Assembly: GCF_017592825.1 (NCBI RefSeq)
Contig: NZ_JAGFMD010000003.1
Coordinates: 124,001 to 188,000 of the forward strand
Source of the DNA: Roseivirga sp. E12
Lineage (GTDB): Bacteria > Bacteroidota > Bacteroidia > Cytophagales > Cyclobacteriaceae
Reading direction: 5' to 3'
DNA length: 64,000 bases
Shown here: positions 19,025 to 26,029 of the stretch, piece by piece
Layout of the letters: the number at the start of each line of letters is the position of its first letter
Position numbering within the stretch: the first letter of the stretch is position 1
Translations under genes and position numbers: made by a program
Notes under the pieces: model-generated
Seen by the model: only the letters and a program-made list of their open reading frames with translations
The model's database searches: none
What the model was told of the DNA's origin: nothing

Positions 19025-19966
19025 TTAATTTAATTGAGCAGCCTCTGTCTCGCTAAGCTTCTCCATATCGACTAATATCTTGCCTTTTTTCGAGTCATTA
19101 TAGATTGGAGAGAACTTCTTGCCCCATTCAACCTCTTCTGCCACATAACTCATGCGATCATAAACTTGCCTTACATAAGTGTCGTCAAAGGCCTTGAACA
19201 TGATGATGATTTCCACTTTCTTTTCTTCAAAATCTTTTTGGTTCCAACCAAAGATTGGGCTCTTTTCATCTATAGGATGAACGATAGTCCAACTCATTGA
19301 AAAGAAATTGATTTTCTTCCTTTCTAGGTTGACACCTTTAAAGACCCTTCGATTTCCCTGAGGATACCAGTAGGATATCACTACATCTACTTCTGCTTCG
19401 ATTAACTGATTCTTATTGCCGTTTGCGAACCGAAACATCAAGCCGTTAATACCTTGATAAGGAGCAATGATTGCTTTCTTGCTGTAGATCAAGTTTCTAC
19501 CAGGTCTAGAAAAGCGAGCGAACATCAAACCCGTGGCTAGCGCAAACCCTAATAAGCCAATGAAAGACTCTATTGCTGCCAAAATACTAGCGGCATTTGA
19601 GTTTGGATAAAGCTTTCCAAAACCTACGGTGGTGATACTCTGTGTACTGAAATAGAATGAGTTAATAAAGTGGTCTAAGCCAGGCTTTGCCTCGTGGCCA
19701 GCAATACTGTCAATCCCCGAGATATAGTATAAGAGGGCAAATATCAGATTAGCAAAAAAGAAGGCGAGCGTAATTAGCCCTACAAAGTTCCACCACTTCA
19801 TAGAAATAAGCTCATGGTAGATATCGAGAGATTGCCAAAAATTCAATCCTCCTTTTTCGACATTGAATTCTCCATTTTGAGAGATTAACCGCGTGGTTTT
19901 GGTATATGCCTTTTGGCCAAAGCCCAGCTCTTCGCTCTTACCAGATTTCTTCTTTTTGTCAGACAT
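19025..19966 (-). CDS. Inward-rectifier-type potassium channel (KirBac-like)
   Basis: A 313-residue protein with two transmembrane helices (about 58-82 and 122-150), a pore loop with selectivity filter TTVGFG (112-117), and a C-terminal immunoglobulin-like Kir domain (about 160-300). A slide-helix-like stretch (LDIYHELISMKWW) precedes the first helix. Known KirBac proteins conduct K+ and are gated through the cytoplasmic domain. The gene has a perfect -7 box (TAGTTTTG, minus strand, 19974-19981) only 7 bases from its start, so its leader is very short or absent. It is divergent from the BlaI/BlaR1-like operon and the shared gap carries the TACGAA operators, so co-regulation is possible. Confidence 0.92.
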   Translation of the reverse strand: MSDKKKKSGKSEELGFGQKAYTKTTRLISQNGEFNVEKGGLNFWQSLDIYHELISMKWWNFVGLITLAFFFANLIFALLYYISGIDSIAGHEAKPGLDHFINSFYFSTQSITTVGFGKLYPNSNAASILAAIESFIGLLGFALATGLMFARFSRPGRNLIYSKKAIIAPYQGINGLMFRFANGNKNQLIEAEVDVVISYWYPQGNRRVFKGVNLERKKINFFSMSWTIVHPIDEKSPIFGWNQKDFEEKKVEIIIMFKAFDDTYVRQVYDRMSYVAEEVEWGKKFSPIYNDSKKGKILVDMEKLSETEAAQLN

Positions 19967-20014
19967 GATTAATCAAAACTACGATTCTTAAATAAAGTTA
20001 AAAGACAAAAGAAT

Positions 20015-20087
20015 TACGAAATACTTCGTAGTAAAATTTGGAAGTACGAAATTGTTCGTATATAATTGAAGTACGAAACAAGTCGTA
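20015..20087 (+). promoter_or_regulatory. Three TACGAA-N4-TTCGTA operators on the blaI/blaR1-like promoter
   Basis: Three copies of a 16-bp dyad lie at 20015-20030, 20045-20060 and 20072-20087; the first two have perfect arms TACGAA/TTCGTA and the third has one mismatch (GTCGTA). A candidate Bacteroidota promoter overlaps them: TTTG at 20037-20040 and TATAATTG at 20061-20068 (spacer 20 bp). Copy 2 fills the spacer and copy 3 covers the expected transcription start. The most likely binder is the BlaI-family repressor encoded at 20537, which would repress its own operon. Confidence 0.75.
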
Positions 20088-20090
20088 GTT

Positions 20091-20528
20091 ATGAAAGTTC
20101 TCTTATTCTTAATCATTTCCTGGTTCCATGTCACCCCTGTTCAAAGTGAAGCACCTAAGGATGCAATGGTCATTTTGAACGCTTGGATTGAAACCCAGAA
20201 TAAAGGTACGGATGAGGCCATTTCTTCATTTATCAAGACCTATTATGCTCCGGAAGTGTTAAATAAAATGAAGAATTTCGATGACCATCTAAAGTTCTAC
20301 AGGCAGGTCATTGATGAATTTGGCCCAATTCAAAAAGTGATTTTTGAAGAGATGGAATCGACAGAGACAAAATTGAAAGTACAACTCCTGAAGCAAGGAA
20401 CTCCATTAGTACCAACCCCTGAACCGGAGGAAATTCTTGTTGTTGAGATAGATTTAGATGCGCAGAACCCAAAGTTCATTGAAAAGGGCTTAGGTATGGG
20501 TGCGCTCATCTGTTATATAAAAAGATAA
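20091..20528 (+). CDS. Small secreted protein, first gene of the BlaI/BlaR1-like operon
   Basis: A 145-residue protein with a signal peptide (residues 1-19, ending VQS). The mature part has an NTF2-like or DUF3887-like flavour: an N-terminal helix pair (VILNAWIETQNKGTDEAISSF), then strands ending in GMGALICYIKR. Similar modules often precede serine hydrolase or S41 peptidase domains in Bacteroidota, but here the module stands alone. I cannot assign a function. The ATG is 3 bases after operator copy 3, and the BlaI-family gene follows within 8 bases, so it is probably the target under BlaI control. Confidence 0.72.
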   Translation: MKVLLFLIISWFHVTPVQSEAPKDAMVILNAWIETQNKGTDEAISSFIKTYYAPEVLNKMKNFDDHLKFYRQVIDEFGPIQKVIFEEMESTETKLKVQLLKQGTPLVPTPEPEEILVVEIDLDAQNPKFIEKGLGMGALICYIKR

Positions 20529-20536
20529 AAGTGAAT

Positions 20537-20911
20537 ATGACTAAGCCTACAGATTCAGAATTAGAAATACTCAGAGTGTTATGGTCTAATGGACCTTCCA
20601 GTGTTCGGTTAGTTAATGATAAGATTAACGAATCTAAGGAGACTGGTTATACCACAACCCTGAAGATCATGCAGATCATGGCACAAAAAGGTCTAGTTGA
20701 GAGGGATGAAACCAGTCGTACACACATTTACAGAGCTGTTGCTCAGAAAGGACAAGTGCAAGAGGCGATGGTTGACAAACTCCTTGACATGGCATTTGGA
20801 GGCTCGTCCTCTCAGTTAGTGCTCAGTGCATTGGGTAGAGGTAAGACTTCTAAAGAAGAACTTGATCAGATTAAAGAACTTATTAAAAAGCTTGAAGATG
20901 GTGATCAATAG
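20537..20911 (+). CDS. BlaI/MecI/CopY family transcriptional repressor
   Basis: A 124-residue winged-helix protein (TDSELEILRVLWSNGPSSVRLV, then TTLKIMQIMAQKGLVERDE as the recognition and wing region) with a C-terminal helical dimerisation tail. A GTG at 20531 would add two residues. BlaI-type repressors bind dyads and are inactivated through cleavage triggered by a BlaR1 membrane protease, here encoded in the overlapping next gene. The three dyads at 20015-20087 are the expected operators. Confidence 0.93.
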   Translation: MTKPTDSELEILRVLWSNGPSSVRLVNDKINESKETGYTTTLKIMQIMAQKGLVERDETSRTHIYRAVAQKGQVQEAMVDKLLDMAFGGSSSQLVLSALGRGKTSKEELDQIKELIKKLEDGDQ

Positions 20912-23540
20912 ACAATTGTTTGACGCCTTGGGAATGACGTTAATCGATTCCTTATGGCAAGGTGCTATCGTCATGTCCATAGCCTTTTTCGGGCTTTTGC
21001 TTATGAAAAAGAGCAGGGCACGGCTCAGGCATAACTTCTTACTAGTCTGTATTTTGGCCCTACCTATACTTGGAGTCTATACCTTTAATCAACGATTTGA
21101 AAGGGCAAAACCCATTGTGGAAATCTCAGGTGCAGAATTAACCATTAGCTCGTCCGTTGAATCTGCGAACTTTTATAATGAGCCCCTGTCCACACCTGCA
21201 GAAGTTCAAAACCAAGTATTTGAATTTGTAGAGATGACACCTTGGATAGGAGTCATTTGGACGATCGGACTTGCATTTGTTTTGCTAAGGTCTTTGGGCT
21301 CATACGCTTATCTAAATCGCTTGAAATCAGAAGCCTCTGAGATTCAGGAAAATGAAATAACTAGGCTTTTAGAGAAACTGAAGAACGAATTTGACTTGAA
21401 AAGAACGATTTTCCTAAAGGAGTCGTCAAAGGTTTCGAGCCCGATGGTCTATGGGTTCTTTAAACCAATAATACTCTTTCCTCTAGGGCTTATTCAGGGT
21501 TTGACGATGGATGAAGTGGAGGTAATCTTTTTACATGAACTCGCACACCTCAAGAGAAATGATTTCCTTATCAACATAGTTATCAACGGGTTAAGAGCAG
21601 TCTATTTTTACCATCCTGTCTATTGGTGGCTGCAAAGCCAGCTTGACAATGAGCGCGAATTTGCCTCAGACGAAATGGTAATGGATAGACATGCCGATGG
21701 TCTGACCTTAGTGCGTGCCCTTACCAAGGCCCAAGAATTTTCAATGCTGTCTCCATCTATCGGTTTTGCCGGGAGCTCAAAGAACCAATTACTCAAACGT
21801 GTCAATAGAATTATGAAAAAACAACAAAAACCCAACTGGACGGGCTTAATTTTGCCTTGCGTCATCTTATTGTCAGTATTTCTTTTTACCAGCCAGAGTC
21901 AAAAGAAAGCTATTGTTGAACCTGAACTGACTGAATCGAATCTTGAGAGAGACCTTAGCGATACACTTCCGAATATTCTGACATTTGATCTTGACAAACC
22001 GGGTATTATCGGTACATCTGATGATTCGATATTAAGATTTGACATATCAGACAAACAAGAAAAAAGCGATACCATAACGGTAGCTCAGGCCACCATGGAG
22101 ATCCTAGAAGACTCGAGCCTCATTGTGGTTACGACTGATTCTAATGGAAAACCTACTAGAATTACAAGGGATGACAAAAGGCTGAGAGGAAAGACGTTTG
22201 AGGTGTATTCGGAAGCTTACATGAGATTGAACAATTATTCTTCCAAAGTCGCTGAGAAAAAAATGTCGGAGTTTATGGGTAGTAACCCGCAAACAACCAA
22301 AAAAAATAAGCCTTCAAATATCAATCTCGGGAATGAAAACTTTAAGGAGTTAACTAGACTTGTGGACCTCTGGGCCCATGAAAAGGAATTAGGGGATAAA
22401 ATGGTTGTGCGCTTGAGTAACGATACCAACCCATCAAACGAGGAAACCGAGGCTGCTCGCAGTCAGATAGATAAAATTGGAAAGCTAGAGGAGAACATTG
22501 GGCTGATCATTGAAAAATTGACACCTAAACAAAAGGAGGCTTTTTATCGACATTATGAGGTGCTTGAAAGGCAGAAGCAGCTCAAAGATCAAACTCAAAT
22601 GGTAGAGCTTGATAAAGTGCAAGCTCAAAGAACCAGACTGTTGCAAAATATGCTCCTAGTAGAGCAGCAGAAATTAGATCAAATGATTCTCGAAGCTTCT
22701 ACTGACCCTGAAAGTGTAGACCCAAAAGTGCTGAATGATCAGGTCGTAAAATTGAAACAGCTCGAGAAGGAGCTTTTGGCTTTTCATGATGGGGGAAGCA
22801 ATGCTGAAAAGTATATTAATCACAAAAAAATGTTGGAAGAGACTACGGATCGACAGCAAGCTAAGCTGGATGCTATACTTCAAAAACAACAAGAGATTCT
22901 TGCTTTAAGCGATGAATTAGCGGCTAAACAACAAGAGGCTGACCTTTTCAGGTCTACGGTTTACTCTGATGACCACCAGCTTTATGAGTTTCCTAAAGGC
23001 AAAGTCGAGGAGGAGATCTGGGAGTTGGTAAGCAAACCGATTCAGAACTTGGGTAATAAGCCTGTACTCGAAGTTGATGGCAAGCTGAGACCTGACTTAA
23101 AGTTCAGTGACTTCAGACAAGAGGATATTTCTAGTATTCAGATTTTCAAGGATAGGGCTCAGCAAAAACGCTATCCAAATGGGGAAACAAAGGGTTATGA
23201 TGGCATAATTTCTATTATAACTAACCAGGGAGATGGAAAGCTCAAAGAGGAGCTGGGCACGGAGAGGGCTGGCGTATTTTCATCGAAAAACAGCCGATAT
23301 AACTTTAGTGAAAGTAAAGCTGGACAAGAAGCAGCTGGGCAAGTAATCAGGAGTTCAATGATGGTGTTTGAAAAACCAGTGTTAGTGCTCGATGGTAAGT
23401 TTATGCCAGACAATTATCTCTTAGAGTATAAGGATAGCTTTATCAAGAGCATTAACATTTATAAAGACAAGTCTCTCAAAAAGTTTCCCAAACGCAAGAT
23501 CAAGGATTATAAAACAGTCGTGGAAGTAATCACCAAATAG
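20898..23540 (+). CDS. BlaR1-like M56 membrane metallopeptidase with plug-like C-terminal repeats
   Basis: An 880-residue protein, taking the ATG that overlaps the blaI-like stop by 14 bases. N-terminal membrane helices (about 10-35, 42-60, 110-130) flank the M56 domain with zinc motif HELAH (about 213-217) and a downstream Glu in NEREFASDE; a further helix lies near 315-335. The C-terminal 540 residues are not a penicillin-binding domain. They hold a long Gln/Lys/Glu-rich coiled coil (about 510-690) and two related segments (about 710-775 and 820-880) resembling TonB-receptor plug domains: DGK, a SIQIFKD or SINIYKD strand, and a C-terminal IISIIT or VVEVIT strand. It presumably senses an envelope signal and cleaves BlaI. 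Confidence 0.9.
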   Translation: MVINRQLFDALGMTLIDSLWQGAIVMSIAFFGLLLMKKSRARLRHNFLLVCILALPILGVYTFNQRFERAKPIVEISGAELTISSSVESANFYNEPLSTPAEVQNQVFEFVEMTPWIGVIWTIGLAFVLLRSLGSYAYLNRLKSEASEIQENEITRLLEKLKNEFDLKRTIFLKESSKVSSPMVYGFFKPIILFPLGLIQGLTMDEVEVIFLHELAHLKRNDFLINIVINGLRAVYFYHPVYWWLQSQLDNEREFASDEMVMDRHADGLTLVRALTKAQEFSMLSPSIGFAGSSKNQLLKRVNRIMKKQQKPNWTGLILPCVILLSVFLFTSQSQKKAIVEPELTESNLERDLSDTLPNILTFDLDKPGIIGTSDDSILRFDISDKQEKSDTITVAQATMEILEDSSLIVVTTDSNGKPTRITRDDKRLRGKTFEVYSEAYMRLNNYSSKVAEKKMSEFMGSNPQTTKKNKPSNINLGNENFKELTRLVDLWAHEKELGDKMVVRLSNDTNPSNEETEAARSQIDKIGKLEENIGLIIEKLTPKQKEAFYRHYEVLERQKQLKDQTQMVELDKVQAQRTRLLQNMLLVEQQKLDQMILEASTDPESVDPKVLNDQVVKLKQLEKELLAFHDGGSNAEKYINHKKMLEETTDRQQAKLDAILQKQQEILALSDELAAKQQEADLFRSTVYSDDHQLYEFPKGKVEEEIWELVSKPIQNLGNKPVLEVDGKLRPDLKFSDFRQEDISSIQIFKDRAQQKRYPNGETKGYDGIISIITNQGDGKLKEELGTERAGVFSSKNSRYNFSESKAGQEAAGQVIRSSMMVFEKPVLVLDGKFMPDNYLLEYKDSFIKSINIYKDKSLKKFPKRKIKDYKTVVEVITK

Positions 23541-23557
23541 CCCTCTCTAATGCTGTT

Positions 23558-23592
23558 TAAAAGCCCCAACTGACCTCCAGTTGGGGCTTTTT
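23558..23592 (+). terminator. Strong intrinsic terminator after the BlaR1-like gene
   Basis: Perfect 13-bp arms AAAGCCCCAACTG and CAGTTGGGGCTTT around ACCTC, followed by further T. It separates the BlaI/BlaR1-like operon from the GTPase operon. Confidence 0.93.
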
Positions 23593-23687
23593 GATATTCT
23601 CAATTTATTACAAGTTCCTTCTGGACTCTTCGCTAATAAAAATGTCTTATTTTTATAAACCGAACACTATTTTTAACACGAAAGAAC

Positions 23688-24314
23688 ATGAAACGCCTCC
23701 TGACCATAGTGATCCTCTTGGGGGTCATTTCCTACATCGCGGTTCAATACCTGAAAGACAGAAGATTCAACCCTCCTTCTGCCTATGACTACCCAATTTC
23801 AGAAGCCATTGACAAAGACTACTATGACCAATTGGTGGTAAAAGAATACTATAAAACAGCGCTTGAGGTAGGTTCTTATGCCCGCTCGCTCTGGAACAAC
23901 GATGGTATTGATGTTCGCTATATGGATAAGGAGAACTTCGAGTCTACTCAAGCGACTGAATACTACGAGTTACTCCGGGCAAGTGCAATAATACTTGAGA
24001 ACAAGCTCTTGAAGTCCGCTGAGCGCAAAAAGAAAGGCTACAATAACGATGAAATTAAGATGCTCGAAAAGGGAATCACCCCGGAAGACATCGAGTTTAT
24101 GCACAAAGAGCATCTACTGGGTCTTGCCATTGGTTCCAATGGCAACGATGCTATGGAGCTACAGCGGATGCTAAATTCCAAAGGAGATAGCATTCCGGTA
24201 GATGGAATTTTTAATACAATTACTAGATATAGATTGAGGGTGTTTCAAACCGAGAACGGTTTGTTCCCTTCAGGACAAGTAGATAAAGAGACTTTAAAAG
24301 TATTATTAAAATAG
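23688..24314 (+). CDS. Membrane-anchored peptidoglycan-binding-domain protein (first gene of GTPase operon)
   Basis: A 208-residue protein with an N-terminal hydrophobic helix (residues 4-20, no clear cleavage site) and a C-terminal PG_binding_1-like domain (about 145-208: NDAMELQRMLNSKGDSIPVDG, then TRYRLRVFQTENGL). It probably sits in the inner membrane with the binding domain in the periplasm. The middle is helical and charged. It lies 3 bases ahead of the next gene and opens a five-gene operon. A -7-like TATTTTTA is at 23668-23675. In this setting it could link the cell wall to the intracellular GTPase and kinase, which is inference. Confidence 0.78.
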   Translation: MKRLLTIVILLGVISYIAVQYLKDRRFNPPSAYDYPISEAIDKDYYDQLVVKEYYKTALEVGSYARSLWNNDGIDVRYMDKENFESTQATEYYELLRASAIILENKLLKSAERKKKGYNNDEIKMLEKGITPEDIEFMHKEHLLGLAIGSNGNDAMELQRMLNSKGDSIPVDGIFNTITRYRLRVFQTENGLFPSGQVDKETLKVLLK

Positions 24315-24317
24315 ATT

Positions 24318-24704
24318 ATGGCAAAGCAGAAAGAAGAGAAGGCACCTGAAGTAGAAGCAACAGGTGTTGATCCAAAAATTGAAGCAGTAAAACAGCTCAT
24401 TTTTGGAGATAATATGCAGCAGTATGATTCAGAGTTTAATGAGATCAAAGCACTCATTAAAAAGACACGTACTGATGTCGAAAACGAAATCAATGATACC
24501 CGCGATGCGCTGAATAAGCTGATCAATCAGACTAAGGAAACATTGACCAATGAGATTTCAGACTTACGCAGTGATATGAATAAGAAAGTCACGCAACTGA
24601 GGTCTGACATGGATGATTCTGTTGCAGATTTAGACGAGAAAAAAGTCAACCGCAAACTCCTAGGGAGTATGCTTCAGGAAATGGGTAAACAAATAGCAGA
24701 ATAG
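24318..24704 (+). CDS. Coiled-coil protein of unknown function
   Basis: A 128-residue, highly charged protein without signal peptide or membrane helix. Residues about 40-110 show heptad-like spacing (INDTRDALNKLINQTKETL, ISDLRSDMNKKVTQLRSDM) typical of a long parallel coiled coil; the N-terminus is Lys/Glu-rich and disordered. No enzyme motif is visible. It sits between the peptidoglycan-binding and the roadblock-like genes (3-base and 10-base gaps), so it is probably a structural partner or scaffold of the GTPase module. Confidence 0.75.
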   Translation: MAKQKEEKAPEVEATGVDPKIEAVKQLIFGDNMQQYDSEFNEIKALIKKTRTDVENEINDTRDALNKLINQTKETLTNEISDLRSDMNKKVTQLRSDMDDSVADLDEKKVNRKLLGSMLQEMGKQIAE

Positions 24705-24714
24705 ACCATTTCGA

Positions 24715-25557
24715 ATGAGCAAGGCCGTTGGTTTTGAGAAACTAAAAGAAATCCTCTTGGAACAAGACCGAGAGGACAGAAACGAACTCGCTCAAAAATT
24801 AGAAGAACTAGATCAGCAACTCAATGATAAAGAGAAGCTTGAAGAGCGCGTAAACCCTATCCTCACCGATCAGGAGGGAGCACTCAAGAAGAACTTTTCT
24901 GGGCTTTTTGGCCCTCAGATCACCGAGTCTATCAAAAAGCAGATCAAGGAATCTCAAGATGAAGTGGTAGAAGTCCTCTACCCCATTATTGGTCGAATGA
25001 TCAAGAAGTATATCACGTCTGAAATCGAGAAACTTTCCGAAAAAGTGGATGCCCAAATGGAGCTGGCTTTTTCATGGGAAGGATGGAAGTTGAGAATTAA
25101 AGCGTGGGTTTCAGGAACACCTCAAAAGGATATGGTGCTATCCAATCTGATAGAACCGAAAATTGAAGAAATCTACGTTATAGAAAGGAATTCAGGGATT
25201 CTCATTGGGAGTTACTCTAAAAAGGAATCGCTAGATGGAGATATGGTCGCTGGTATGCTCACTGCTATTAAGGCCTTTGTAGAAGATGCTTTTTCGGCAG
25301 ATGCGCAAGAACTGGAAAGCATCGACTATGAAAACTATAAGGTAATCATCAAGAGCTTCAAGTCATTCTTTATCTCAGTAGTCTGTTCGGGCGGCATGAG
25401 CACCGCATTTAAAGATAAACTCGATGATCAGTTGCTGTCTTTTGCTGAGAAAGTACTCATCAAGGCAAAGGATGGAGAAGAGGCCGAAGCTTCCCAAGAA
25501 TTAATTTCTTCTGGTCTAGAAGAGCATTTTAATGCCTTTGACGATGTCACTGAGTAA
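24715..25557 (+). CDS. Coiled-coil protein with roadblock/longin-like domain
   Basis: A 280-residue cytoplasmic protein. Residues about 8-45 are a charged coiled coil, 75-110 an amphipathic helical stretch (YPIIGRMIKKYITSEIEKL), and residues about 148-260 have the strand-helix pattern of roadblock/longin domains: EEIYVIERNSGILIGSYS, then DMVAGMLTAIKAFVEDAF, then YKVIIKSFKSFFISVVCSG. In known systems, roadblock proteins such as MglB act as partners or GAPs of small Ras-like GTPases. The GTPase gene overlaps its 3' end by 14 bases, which fits that role. The domain call is by pattern only. Confidence 0.7.
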   Translation: MSKAVGFEKLKEILLEQDREDRNELAQKLEELDQQLNDKEKLEERVNPILTDQEGALKKNFSGLFGPQITESIKKQIKESQDEVVEVLYPIIGRMIKKYITSEIEKLSEKVDAQMELAFSWEGWKLRIKAWVSGTPQKDMVLSNLIEPKIEEIYVIERNSGILIGSYSKKESLDGDMVAGMLTAIKAFVEDAFSADAQELESIDYENYKVIIKSFKSFFISVVCSGGMSTAFKDKLDDQLLSFAEKVLIKAKDGEEAEASQELISSGLEEHFNAFDDVTE

Positions 25558-26029
25558 GAAAGTAATCCTCATTGGACATTTTGGCGTTGGCAAATCATCC
25601 TTGGTCCAACGCTTTGTACATCAGAAATTTTCGGACCAATACATCACCACCATCGGTGTTAAGATCGATAAGAAGGTTGTGCAAGTCGATGGCTTTGATG
25701 TTACCATGATTATTTGGGACATCGCAGGTGAGGACAGCCAGAAGAAAGTTCCCGTTAGCTACAGGTTAGGTGCTCACGGGGCGCTTTACGTATTTGACCT
25801 TAGTCGACCATCGACATATGAGAACCTTCAATCAGAGTTGGATTACCTCAATCAAGTCATTCCCGGAATACCCGTTCAGATATTGGCCAATAAGATGGAT
25901 TTGGTCAATGACACTGAAAGAGAAGACATTTTGGATAGCCTTTCTCTAGAAGAAGTTCTTGAAACCAGTGCCAAAACTGGATTGCATGTGGAGGAAGCGT
26001 TTCAGCGACTTGCCAAAAAGATGGTCTAA
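25544..26029 (+). CDS. Ras-superfamily small GTPase
   Basis: A 161-residue single-domain GTPase (the ATG at 25532 would add four residues). G1 is GHFGVGKSS, switch I has a Thr pair in YITTIGVKI, G3 is WDIAGED, G4 NKMD and G5 SAK, the Rab/Ras order and spacing. There is no C-terminal Cys, so no prenylation. Relative to Ras, position 12 is Phe and position 61 is Glu, changes expected to weaken intrinsic or arginine-finger hydrolysis. Prokaryotic Ras-like proteins (MglA, Rup groups) are known; MglA controls polarity with a roadblock GAP. Here the neighbours are a roadblock-like protein and a hybrid histidine kinase whose start overlaps this stop by one base. Confidence 0.92.
   Translation: MSLSKKVILIGHFGVGKSSLVQRFVHQKFSDQYITTIGVKIDKKVVQVDGFDVTMIIWDIAGEDSQKKVPVSYRLGAHGALYVFDLSRPSTYENLQSELDYLNQVIPGIPVQILANKMDLVNDTEREDILDSLSLEEVLETSAKTGLHVEEAFQRLAKKMV

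Noticed and set aside
20531-20536. GTG start for the BlaI-family gene.
   Set aside because: It adds only two residues; the ATG at 20537 starts at the usual conserved N-terminus. Either is possible.
20826-20897. Longer start of the BlaR1-like protein.
   Set aside because: It would overlap the BlaI gene by 86 bases with an implausible basic N-terminus; ATG 20898 gives the usual short overlap.
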